From Streptomyces roseoverticillatus (GTDB taxonomy: Bacteria; Actinomycetota; Actinomycetes; Streptomycetales; Streptomycetaceae), in assembly GCF_000719265.1 (NCBI RefSeq), contig NZ_JOFL01000031.1, forward strand, positions 1 to 64,000: a DNA stretch of 64,000 nucleotides, written 5' to 3'. The notes beneath the pieces are model-generated. The model worked only from the letters and a program-made list of their open reading frames with translations. It was not told the origin of the DNA and did not search any database. This document shows positions 41,944 to 49,397 of the stretch, in pieces. The stretch's first letter is position 1. Each line of letters starts with the position of its first letter. The position numbers and the translations under genes were made by a program.

Positions 41944-43566
41944 ATGTCAACCTGCTGGGGCCTGAGTTACCGCCCGGACAGCGAGGAAGACGTGGACCGC
42001 GCAAGCACTGCCCAGCCGTTCAACCGCCGTATCCTTCTGCTGACGGAGGTCATCGACGACCCCGTTGAGGTGGCAGCCGCCGAAGAACTGGTGGCTGCCG
42101 AAGGCTGGATCATTCACGAGCCGACCGAGGGCGAGACAGCACGCGTCGCGCCCCGACGCGCTCTGAAGTTCGAGGTTCGTTTGCGAGGGGCGCGGCGCGG
42201 AGCCGTGAAGGAGGCTGTCAGACGCGTCGAGCGTTTGGCTGAGCGGGCACGTCTCGGCCTGTGGGTACGCGAATCGGTGCTGCTGACCCCGCCCCGGGAA
42301 CCGCGCACGCCGTACTGGATCCGCTTGGCTCGACCCGCTCAGGGGACAAGGCCGGCACGGTGGGCCCTTCGTGTCGCGCGGCGGCTGGATGGCTCGCATG
42401 ATCAGCGTGTTGTTGTGCTGCCCGGGCCGCGGGACATGCCCACTGCTGTCGATGAATTGTCCGGCAGCCGCTTGGGCGGACATCTGTACGAGCCGGCGAC
42501 GCAGGTGGTACGCGGCCCGTCGGTACTGGATGGTCAGGCAACTGCCCCATTCCCTGATCCGTCGAATCCAGACCGGTTCCTGAAGCTCTGTCTCCAGGTA
42601 CTTCTCTTCCTGGCGAGCATGCTCGGGTGCTTGCTCGGTGCCGGGGTTCTCTATGTGGTTGATTCGCCGTGGCGCTGGTCCGTGCTGCCTCTCGCATTGG
42701 TTCTGGGGGCAGTGCTGGGGGCTTTTGTTATGCCTGCTTCCTGGTCTCGATACGGGAAGCTGGCGATGGGGCTGGGTTTTGTTTCCGTAATGATCTACTT
42801 GGGGTACTTCATTGCCGATTCGAAGCCTGGTGGGCCGGGTGGAGTCATCTATGTGCCACTGTATGTCCTTGCCGGAGGGTTTATCCTCGCGGTTTTCTAC
42901 GGCCTTTGGCTGGCAGGGACGGCGTCTTGGTTTAGTCGGAATCTGAGCTGGGCGCTTCCGGCGCTTATGGCGCCGCTCTATTTCGTCCCGCTGTGGTTCG
43001 GAAGGCTGATGTACACCGTCTATCTGTCCTTCGGCTTTGATATACCTGTCGATGCAGTCCCTGTGACGACGTATTCATTCATTTCCGCTGCTCTGAAGCC
43101 GGTTGCCTTGGCGGCGGCATGTGCGCTCTTCTTTCTTTCTGTGGGTGGCTGGGCGCGCCACTTCTACTGGGGGAGCTCGGCGGCGGGCGGAATTTCTACG
43201 TTTACTCTCCCTGTCGTGGCTTTGGTGTACGTGGTGACCGCCCTCTCCTACGGTATTCTGAACGTCGAATCGGCATGGAGTGAATCCGTAAATTCCGTCC
43301 GGGCAGGGCGTCCCCCTGCCTCCTTCCATGGTTTGCAGGGCAAGCTCATGTGTGTCCGGCCGCGTGAAAAGGACATAGCAACGTACGGCGGCCCGGTGCC
43401 CGAGGACCGGGCTGTGCTGACCTTCGGCAGTACTGGGGACCGCGTCTGGCTGTGGGGCCTCCAGGCACCGGGTTCCCGCGAAGCACGGTGGGCGTCCATG
43501 AGCGTCCGCCTGGAGGACGTCATCCTCACCCCCGCCCCGTCAGGCGGGCACTGCAAGCGCCCGTGA
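41944..43566 (+). CDS. Multi-pass membrane protein of atypical composition
   Basis: 540-aa protein of unknown function. Residues about 1-205 are soluble and charged; about eight to nine hydrophobic helices follow between about 210 and 445 (for example LQVLLFLASMLGCLLGAGVLYVV, GLGFVSVMIYLGYFIA, LYVLAGGFILAVFYGLWLA, ALAAACALFFLSVGGW); a soluble C-terminal domain of about 90 residues ends the protein. Codon use differs from its neighbours, with many T- and A-ending codons (TTT, GTT, TAT, ATT), especially after 42,600. This points to recent acquisition. The start region has no clear ribosome site. Confidence 0.8.
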   Translation: MSTCWGLSYRPDSEEDVDRASTAQPFNRRILLLTEVIDDPVEVAAAEELVAAEGWIIHEPTEGETARVAPRRALKFEVRLRGARRGAVKEAVRRVERLAERARLGLWVRESVLLTPPREPRTPYWIRLARPAQGTRPARWALRVARRLDGSHDQRVVVLPGPRDMPTAVDELSGSRLGGHLYEPATQVVRGPSVLDGQATAPFPDPSNPDRFLKLCLQVLLFLASMLGCLLGAGVLYVVDSPWRWSVLPLALVLGAVLGAFVMPASWSRYGKLAMGLGFVSVMIYLGYFIADSKPGGPGGVIYVPLYVLAGGFILAVFYGLWLAGTASWFSRNLSWALPALMAPLYFVPLWFGRLMYTVYLSFGFDIPVDAVPVTTYSFISAALKPVALAAACALFFLSVGGWARHFYWGSSAAGGISTFTLPVVALVYVVTALSYGILNVESAWSESVNSVRAGRPPASFHGLQGKLMCVRPREKDIATYGGPVPEDRAVLTFGSTGDRVWLWGLQAPGSREARWASMSVRLEDVILTPAPSGGHCKRP

Positions 43567-43585
43567 CGCGGCCCCGAGGCGGGGC

Positions 43586-43882
43586 TCAGCTCCGGGGGGT
43601 GGCGGACAGGCCCTTCTTCAGGTCGTCGTAGTTCATGACGGGGATCAGCTCGACGTCGGCTTCCATCTCCAGCAGGAGCGACTCCAGCGTGGCGGGTATC
43701 TGCGACGCGTCCGCCAGGTCGAAGACGAGCGTGCAGGTGCGGCCGCCGTCCATGGGGCCGAAGTAGGCCGCTTCCGGCTTGGTCCGGTCCATCAGGTCCT
43801 GCACGAACTTCGGCAGCTCGCCGCGCTTGTAGACCTCGTTCGAAGCGTGGGTGTCCAGCCGGGCCCTGAGCATCATGCGCAT
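43586..43882 (-). CDS. Small conserved hypothetical protein, 98 aa
   Basis: Soluble protein with a ferredoxin-like alpha/beta pattern (MMLRARLDTHASNEVYKRGELPKFVQDLM, then TCTLVFDLADASQIPATLESLLLEMEADVELIPVMNYDDL). It resembles small dimeric barrel proteins such as muconolactone-isomerase-like or DUF3303-type families, but I cannot assign it firmly. A GAGGGGA site lies about 10 bases upstream. It is convergent with the foreign membrane protein and lies upstream of treZ on the opposite side. Confidence 0.8.
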   Translation of the reverse strand: MRMMLRARLDTHASNEVYKRGELPKFVQDLMDRTKPEAAYFGPMDGGRTCTLVFDLADASQIPATLESLLLEMEADVELIPVMNYDDLKKGLSATPRS

Positions 43883-43961
43883 GGCTCATCGTCCCCTCGG
43901 GGCGGCCCACCGCACCCGGCGCTCCGGCTCCGCGCTCACTGAGGCGCGGATGTGCCCGTCT

Positions 43962-45722
43962 TCAGCGTCTCTCCGGGGCGGAGCCGTCGCAACGCAGCAC
44001 GGCCGCCGACGCGGGCGGCAGGTGGAGGACACCATCCGGGCCGGGGAGGTGCACCGGGTGCCAGGCGGCCAGGATCCCGGTCGGGTGGGGGGTGCCCAGG
44101 GGCAGGGCGGCCGGTGCGGCCGTGGGGTTGACGGCCGTGCACAGGGTGCCGCGGCGCAGGACGGCCGTGCCGCCGGGGCCCACGGCGGCGGTCGTGGAGG
44201 AGAGCGGGCCCGGGTCCGGTTCGGCGTGGCGGAGGGCGATCAGGCGGCGGTGCCAGTCCAGCAGGGCGCGGTGCGGCTCGCGCTCGGGCTCGCTCCAGTC
44301 CAGGCAGGAGCGGTCGCGGGTGGCCGGGTCCTGCGGGTCGGGGATCTCCTCGGCGGACCAGCCGTGCGCGGCGAACTCGCGCCGGCGGCCGGTGCGGACC
44401 GCCTCGGCCAGCTGCGGGTCCGTGTGGTCGGTGAAGAACTGCCAGGGGGTGCGGGCGCCCCACTCCTCGCCCATGAACAGCATGGGGGTGAAGGGCCCGC
44501 CCAGGACGAGCGCGGCGGCGCAGGCGAGCAGGCCGGGGGAGAGGCGGGCCGCGAGCCGGTCGCCCTGGGCGCGGTTGCCGATCTGGTCGTGGTTCTGGGC
44601 GTAGCCGACGAGGCGGTGCGCGGGGGTGGCCGCCGGGTCGAGGGGGCGGCCCCACGGGCGGCCGCGGAACGAGGAGCGCGTGCCGTCGTGGAAGAAGCCG
44701 CCCCGCAGCGTCTTGGCGAGCGCCGCGGCCGGGTCGGCGGCGAAGTCGGCGTAGTAGCCCTGGGACTCGCCGGTGAGGACGGTGTGCAGGGCGTGGTGGA
44801 AGTCGTCGTTCCACTGGGCGTGCAGGCCCAGGCCGCCGGCGCGGCGCGGCGTCACCGTGGCGGGGTCGTTCCGGTCGGACTCGGCGACGAGGAACAGCGG
44901 CCTGCCCAGCCGCGCGGCCAGGGCGTCGACGGCGCCGGACAGCTCGGCGAGGAAATGCTTGGGCCGGTTGTCGGCGAGGGCGTGGACCGCGTCGAGCCGC
45001 AGCCCGTCCAGCCGGTAGTCCCGCAGCCAGGCCAGCGCACTGCCCGTCAGATACGCGCGCACCTCGTCGGAGCCGGGGGCGTCGAGGTTGACGGCCGCGC
45101 CCCACGGAGTGTGGTGGGTGTCGGTGAAGTACGGCCCGAAGGCGGGCAGGTGGTTGCCGGAGGGGCCGAGGTGGTTGTGCACCACGTCCAGGACGACGCC
45201 GAGGCCGAGCGCGTGGGCCGCGTCCACGAAGCGGGCGAGGCCCGCGGGCCCGCCGTAGGGCTCGTGCACGGCCCACAGCGACACGCCCTCGTACCCCCAG
45301 CCGTGCGTGCCCGGGAACGGGCACACGGGCATCAGCTCCACATGGGTGACGCCCAGTCCGGCGAGGTGCGGCAGGCGCGCGGCCGCGGCGTCGAAGGTGC
45401 CCTCGCGGGTGAACGTGCCCACGTGCAGCTCGTAGAGGACGGCCCCGGGCAGCCCCCGGCCCGCCCACCCGTGCCGCCACGCGAAGCTCTCCGGAGCGGT
45501 GACCGCGCTCAGTCCGTCGGGCCCGTCCGGCTGGCGGCGCGAGCGCGGATCGGGCCGTACGGGGCCGACGTCGAGGGCGAAGCCGTAGCGGGTGCCGTCC
45601 CCGCCCGGAGCCTCCCGCCGCCACCAGCCGGCCCGCGCCGGATCCGGCTCCATCGCGTACGCTCCGCCGCCGGCGTGCAGCGTCACCCGCCCGGCCCGCG
45701 GCGCCCACACCTCGAACAGCAC
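43962..45722 (-). CDS. treZ: Malto-oligosyltrehalose trehalohydrolase
   Basis: GH13 enzyme of 586 aa that releases trehalose from maltooligosyl-trehalose made by TreY. The N-terminal beta-sandwich (VLFEVWAPRAGRVTLHAGG) precedes the barrel. GH13 regions are VVLDVVHNHLGPSGN, YRLDGLRLDAVHALAD (nucleophile Asp), LFLVAESDRND (acid/base Glu) and YAQNHDQIGNR. GTG at 45722 is preceded by GGAAGGAG. It is on the same strand as treY and glgX, but four kilobases of other genes intervene. Confidence 0.96.
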   Translation of the reverse strand: MLFEVWAPRAGRVTLHAGGGAYAMEPDPARAGWWRREAPGGDGTRYGFALDVGPVRPDPRSRRQPDGPDGLSAVTAPESFAWRHGWAGRGLPGAVLYELHVGTFTREGTFDAAAARLPHLAGLGVTHVELMPVCPFPGTHGWGYEGVSLWAVHEPYGGPAGLARFVDAAHALGLGVVLDVVHNHLGPSGNHLPAFGPYFTDTHHTPWGAAVNLDAPGSDEVRAYLTGSALAWLRDYRLDGLRLDAVHALADNRPKHFLAELSGAVDALAARLGRPLFLVAESDRNDPATVTPRRAGGLGLHAQWNDDFHHALHTVLTGESQGYYADFAADPAAALAKTLRGGFFHDGTRSSFRGRPWGRPLDPAATPAHRLVGYAQNHDQIGNRAQGDRLAARLSPGLLACAAALVLGGPFTPMLFMGEEWGARTPWQFFTDHTDPQLAEAVRTGRRREFAAHGWSAEEIPDPQDPATRDRSCLDWSEPEREPHRALLDWHRRLIALRHAEPDPGPLSSTTAAVGPGGTAVLRRGTLCTAVNPTAAPAALPLGTPHPTGILAAWHPVHLPGPDGVLHLPPASAAVLRCDGSAPERR

Positions 45723-45825
45723 TGGCGGCTCCTTCCGGCCGTGGTGACCGCAGTGCTGTCCATGGTGCCCTGCGGCCACCCCTTCCGGGGCGCGGAACCG
45801 GTCAGCCCGCCCGGGGCATAACCGG

Positions 45826-46758
45826 TCAGCCCTGCGGCGGCGGAATCAGGTCGATACGCTCCTGGCTGACGGGGTAGCCGGCCTTCGCGAAGTTCGCCGC
45901 CATGGGGAAGTTGCCCTGGTCGGTGGCGGCCGCGATGCGGGTGGCGCCCTCGTCCACCAGGTCGTGCGTGCACTCCACGAGCAGGTTGTAGGCGTAGCCG
46001 CGGCCGCGCTGCCCGGGAACGACGCCGATGTAGCCCACGCACGGCCCGGCCGGGTTGTGCGCGGGGATGTGGATGCCGACGAGCTCGCCGCCGGGCGTGT
46101 AGGCGAGCTTCCACCACGCGCGGGGCGACGGCAGCCAGTCGAGGAACTCCATCGAGTCGTCGACGGCCGCCTCCAGGCCGAGTTCGGCGACGTTCCGGCA
46201 GTCGTGGGCGTCGAGCGTGCCGTGCATGGTGCGGCCGAGCACGTCGCGGATGACGGCGTCGTCGGGCTCGGGGCGGCACACCAGCCTGCCCGTGCGCTCC
46301 GGCAGCGGGCAATCGGTCGTCCACTCGTAGCGGAAGCGCTCGACGAGGATCCGCATCCCGGCGGCCTCGGCGGCCGCGACGCGGGCCTCGACGGCGGCGC
46401 GCACGTCCGGCAGGTCGCGCCAGCCGGGCGGGGCGATGAGGCAGTACTCGGACCGCAGGGGCGCGGCGCGCAGCACCTGGGCCGCCGCCTCCGCCTCGCC
46501 GTCGGCGAAGTCGAACCAGTCGAGGGCCTTGGGCGTCTCGTCGCCCGGCCCTCCCCACCAGGCGGCGCGGGCCACGACCCTGCCGTCGCGCAGCGCCACC
46601 CAGGTCCAGTCGGGCCGGTACTCCCCGCCCTCGTGGACGGGCACGTAGGCGTGGCCGAAGGCGCCCTTGCCGACGAGGGCGGGGGCGGAAGAGGCGTCGA
46701 AGGAGGTGAACAGGTGGGTGTCGTGCTCGGTGAGCGCGCGGACGACCAAGCCGGTCAT
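45826..46758 (-). CDS. GNAT family N-acetyltransferase
   Basis: 310-aa protein. The C-terminal GNAT domain has the acetyl-CoA-binding pattern VGYIGVVPGQRGRGYAYNLLVE (motif A R/QxxGxG/A) and a late AAATDQGNFPMAANFAKAGY. The N-terminal 150 residues look like a second, degenerate GNAT-like half. Substrate unknown. Start is ATG at 46758. It lies between treZ and the lipoamide dehydrogenase gene on the same strand, with gaps of 100 bp or more. Confidence 0.9.
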   Translation of the reverse strand: MTGLVVRALTEHDTHLFTSFDASSAPALVGKGAFGHAYVPVHEGGEYRPDWTWVALRDGRVVARAAWWGGPGDETPKALDWFDFADGEAEAAAQVLRAAPLRSEYCLIAPPGWRDLPDVRAAVEARVAAAEAAGMRILVERFRYEWTTDCPLPERTGRLVCRPEPDDAVIRDVLGRTMHGTLDAHDCRNVAELGLEAAVDDSMEFLDWLPSPRAWWKLAYTPGGELVGIHIPAHNPAGPCVGYIGVVPGQRGRGYAYNLLVECTHDLVDEGATRIAAATDQGNFPMAANFAKAGYPVSQERIDLIPPPQG

Positions 46759-46858
46759 GGGTTCCTTCCGGAAGGGAATCTCTGCGCAGAGGGTGCGCGC
46801 ACCCGGTGCCGGCCGTCCACTGATTTCTTCACCCGCTCGTTCGCCGCACACCCGTTCC

Positions 46859-48289
46859 TCACGCCTGGTGCAGCCCCCGCCCCGCCAGCGACAGCATCAC
46901 CTCGCCCACCGCCTCCGACAGCGTCGGGTGCGGGTGGATGTGCTGGGCGATGTCCGTGGCCTCCGCGTCCCAGCCGACGGCCAGCTGGCTCTCCGCGATC
47001 ATCTCCGAGACGTGCGGGCCCACCAGGTGGACGCCGAGCAGCCGGCCGCCGCCCTTCTCGGCGACGGCCTTCACCACACCGGCCTGCCCGTGCACCATGC
47101 CCTTGGCGATGGCCGTCAGCGGCATGGAGTTGACCTCGACATCGAACCCGCGCTCGCGCGCACCCGCCTCCGTCAGACCGACCGAGGCCGTCTGCGGGCT
47201 GGAGTACGTGACGCGCGGCACGGCGGCGTAGTCGACCGGCCGCGGAGCCCGCCCGGCCAGGGTCTCGGCGACCAGCAGACCCTCCGCGAAGGAGGCGTGG
47301 GCCAGGCCGAGGGACGGCGGAGGCAGCAGGTCGCCGACGACGTGGATGCCCGGCATCGCCGTCTCCAGGCGCGACCAGTCGGCCGGCTGTACGAAGCCGC
47401 GGGCGTCGACGGCGAGACCGGCCGCCGCGAGGCCGAGGCCGTCGGTGACCGGGACCCGGCCCACGGCCACCAGCAGCCGCTCCGCCGTGACGGTGCGCAC
47501 GTCCCCCTTGGCGGTGCGCAGCGTGGCCCGCACCCCGCCCTCGTGGACGGCGGCCTCCTCCAGCCGCGCCCCCGCCTGCACGTCGATGCCGCGCTTCTTC
47601 AGACCCCGCGTCAGGTACCGGCTCACGTCGGCGTCCTCCAGCGGCAGCAACCGGTCCGCCGCCTCCACGAGCGTCACCTCGGCGCCCATGGAGCGGTGCA
47701 GGGACGCGTACTCGACGCCGATGGCACCCCCGCCCAGCACCAGCACCGAGCCCGGCAGCCCGGGCACGAACAGCGCGTCGTCGCTGGTCACCACGCGCGC
47801 CCCGGACGGCTCCAGGCCGGGCAGCGTGCGCGGCCTGGAGCCGGTCGCGAGGACGACGCCCCGCCGGGCCGTCCACCGCGCGCCCGCGTCCGCACCCGAG
47901 TCGATCCGTACGCTGCGTGCGTCCGTCAGCGATGCGGAGCCGTGCACCACGCGTACGCCGGCCTGGGCCAGATGGCCCTCCACGCCCCGGTGGTTGCGGG
48001 AGACGATGTCATCACGGGTCGCGGTCAGCGCGGACCAGTCGACCGACTCCAGCGTCGCCTTCACTCCCCACCGCTCGCGCGCCTCCGCGATGCCGTCCAC
48101 GAGCTCCGCCGCGTGCAGCATCGCCTTGCTGGGTATGCAGCCGCGGTGCAGACAGGTCCCGCCCACCAGGTCGCGCTCCGCGAGGACTACGTCGAGGCCG
48201 AGCGCCGCGGCGCGCAGGGCGGTGCTGTAGCCGCCCGTGCCGCCGCCGATCACGATCACATCTGTTTCCAGCAAGCCTGTTTCGCGCAT
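46859..48289 (-). CDS. lpdA: Dihydrolipoamide dehydrogenase (E3)
   Basis: FAD-linked disulfide oxidoreductase of 476 aa. The FAD motif is VIVIGGGTGGYSTALRAA, the redox-active disulfide is GGTCLHRGCIPSKAML, the NAD motif is SVLVLGGGAIGVEYASLH, and the C-terminal catalytic His-Glu pair lies in HIHPHPTLSEAVGE. It reoxidises dihydrolipoamide of 2-oxoacid dehydrogenase or glycine cleavage complexes; no E1/E2 genes are adjacent. It is divergent from a LysR regulator with a clean palindrome between them, so regulation by that protein is likely. Confidence 0.95.
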   Translation of the reverse strand: MRETGLLETDVIVIGGGTGGYSTALRAAALGLDVVLAERDLVGGTCLHRGCIPSKAMLHAAELVDGIAEARERWGVKATLESVDWSALTATRDDIVSRNHRGVEGHLAQAGVRVVHGSASLTDARSVRIDSGADAGARWTARRGVVLATGSRPRTLPGLEPSGARVVTSDDALFVPGLPGSVLVLGGGAIGVEYASLHRSMGAEVTLVEAADRLLPLEDADVSRYLTRGLKKRGIDVQAGARLEEAAVHEGGVRATLRTAKGDVRTVTAERLLVAVGRVPVTDGLGLAAAGLAVDARGFVQPADWSRLETAMPGIHVVGDLLPPPSLGLAHASFAEGLLVAETLAGRAPRPVDYAAVPRVTYSSPQTASVGLTEAGARERGFDVEVNSMPLTAIAKGMVHGQAGVVKAVAEKGGGRLLGVHLVGPHVSEMIAESQLAVGWDAEATDIAQHIHPHPTLSEAVGEVMLSLAGRGLHQA

Positions 48290-48340
48290 GTCTTCACCCT
48301 GCGCTGTCAGGGATCATGAGTCCAACGCAATGTTTCGATG

Positions 48341-48359
48341 GAACCCATGATCTGGGTTC
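48341..48359. promoter_or_regulatory. LysR-type operator between lpdA and LysR gene
   Basis: GAACCCATGATCTGGGTTC has perfect 7-bp arms around TGATC. It lies 22 bp upstream of the LysR start and 51 bp upstream of lpdA, the normal position for a LysR autoregulatory and activation site. A related CATGAGTCC half-site-like sequence occurs near 48315. Confidence 0.7.
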
Positions 48360-48381
48360 ATGAGTGCTCAGGGGGGCCGGC

Positions 48382-49290
48382 ATGAGCCTGCGGCAGATGG
48401 AGTACCTCGTCACCGTCGTCGAGGAGGAGTCCTTCACCCGCGCCGCCGAGCTCCTCAACGTCACCCAGTCCGCGCTCTCCCACCAGATCAAGGCCCTGGA
48501 ACGGGACGTCGGCGGCCCGCTGCTGGAACGCCGCCCCCGCGGCATCGGCCTGACCCCCATGGGCCGCGCGTTCCTCCCCCACGCCGAACTCGCCGTCCGC
48601 AGCGCCGAACAGGCCCGCCGGGCGGCGAAGGCCGCGGCCGGGGCGGCCGGCGGCGAACTGCACATCGCCTCGCTGCACGCCCTCGCGGTCGGCGTGCTGC
48701 CACCCGTCTTCGCGCGCTGGCGCCGCGCCTTCCCCGCCGTCCGCCTCCACCTCCACGAGTACGCGACCACGGAGGAGCTGCGCGACCACATGGAACGCGG
48801 CGTCGCCGACATCGCCGTCGGCCCACGCCCGGAGGGCTGGCACGGCCCCGTCGTCTCCCTCGGCGACGAGGAGATCATGGTGATCACCTCGGCCGCCGAC
48901 CCGCTCGCCGCCCGTACGGACCCGGTCACGCTGCCCGAGCTGGCCGACCGCGACTGGGTGCGCTGCGCCCTCGAACCGCTCGTGCAGGGCAAACGCTGGC
49001 TGGACTGGGTCTGCGAACAGGGCGGCTTCAGCCCCCGTACGGCAATCTGGACGGAACACTCCTCGACCGCCGTACGGATGGCTGTGGCCGGGCTGGGCCT
49101 GGTCGCCGCCCCCGTGCACATGGCGCGCGACGTGCCCGGCGCGGTGGCCGTCCCGGTCGACCGCCCGTGGCGCCGCGAGCAGACCGCCTTCACGCGGGTC
49201 GGCCTGACGGGGATCACGGCGGCGTTCGTGGAACTGTGCGGGGAGATGGCGTTTCCGGGACCGGTGCTGTCGGGTCACCGGGCTCCGTAA
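48382..49290 (+). CDS. LysR family transcriptional regulator
   Basis: 302-aa regulator. The N-terminal winged HTH is MSLRQMEYLVTVVEEESFTRAAELLNVTQSALSHQIKALERDVGGPLLER (residues 1-50), and the periplasmic-binding-like effector domain fills about 90-295. ATG at 48382 follows GGGGGG; a GTG 18 bases upstream is less likely because it would overlap the ribosome site. It is divergent from lpdA and shares the palindrome at 48341-48359. The ligand is unknown. Confidence 0.93.
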   Translation: MSLRQMEYLVTVVEEESFTRAAELLNVTQSALSHQIKALERDVGGPLLERRPRGIGLTPMGRAFLPHAELAVRSAEQARRAAKAAAGAAGGELHIASLHALAVGVLPPVFARWRRAFPAVRLHLHEYATTEELRDHMERGVADIAVGPRPEGWHGPVVSLGDEEIMVITSAADPLAARTDPVTLPELADRDWVRCALEPLVQGKRWLDWVCEQGGFSPRTAIWTEHSSTAVRMAVAGLGLVAAPVHMARDVPGAVAVPVDRPWRREQTAFTRVGLTGITAAFVELCGEMAFPGPVLSGHRAP

Positions 49291-49297
49291 GCACCGC

Positions 49298-49376
49298 GCC
49301 CCGTTAGGGGCGCGGGGCGGTGCCAATCTGCGGCTCCGCCGCGTGGGCGCGACCAGCCACATACGACCCGCAGTCG
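49298..49376. repeat. Intergenic repeat family 2, copy 1
   Basis: GCCCCGTTAGGGGCGCGGGGCGG is followed by TGCGGCTCCGCCGCGTGGGCGCGACCAGCCACATACGACCCGCAG (given here by position). The same ordered blocks recur at 56799-56876 and 56919-56972. It lies directly downstream of the LysR gene, between it and the convergent treY end, and starts with a CCCCGTTAGGGG dyad that could act as a terminator stem. Confidence 0.75.
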
Positions 49377-49397
49377 ACAACGCACCCGGCCGAGCAC

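Noticed and set aside
42218..42697. Minus-strand ORFs inside the foreign membrane protein gene
   Set aside because: The plus-strand frame encodes clear membrane helices; opposite-strand products are low-complexity shadows.
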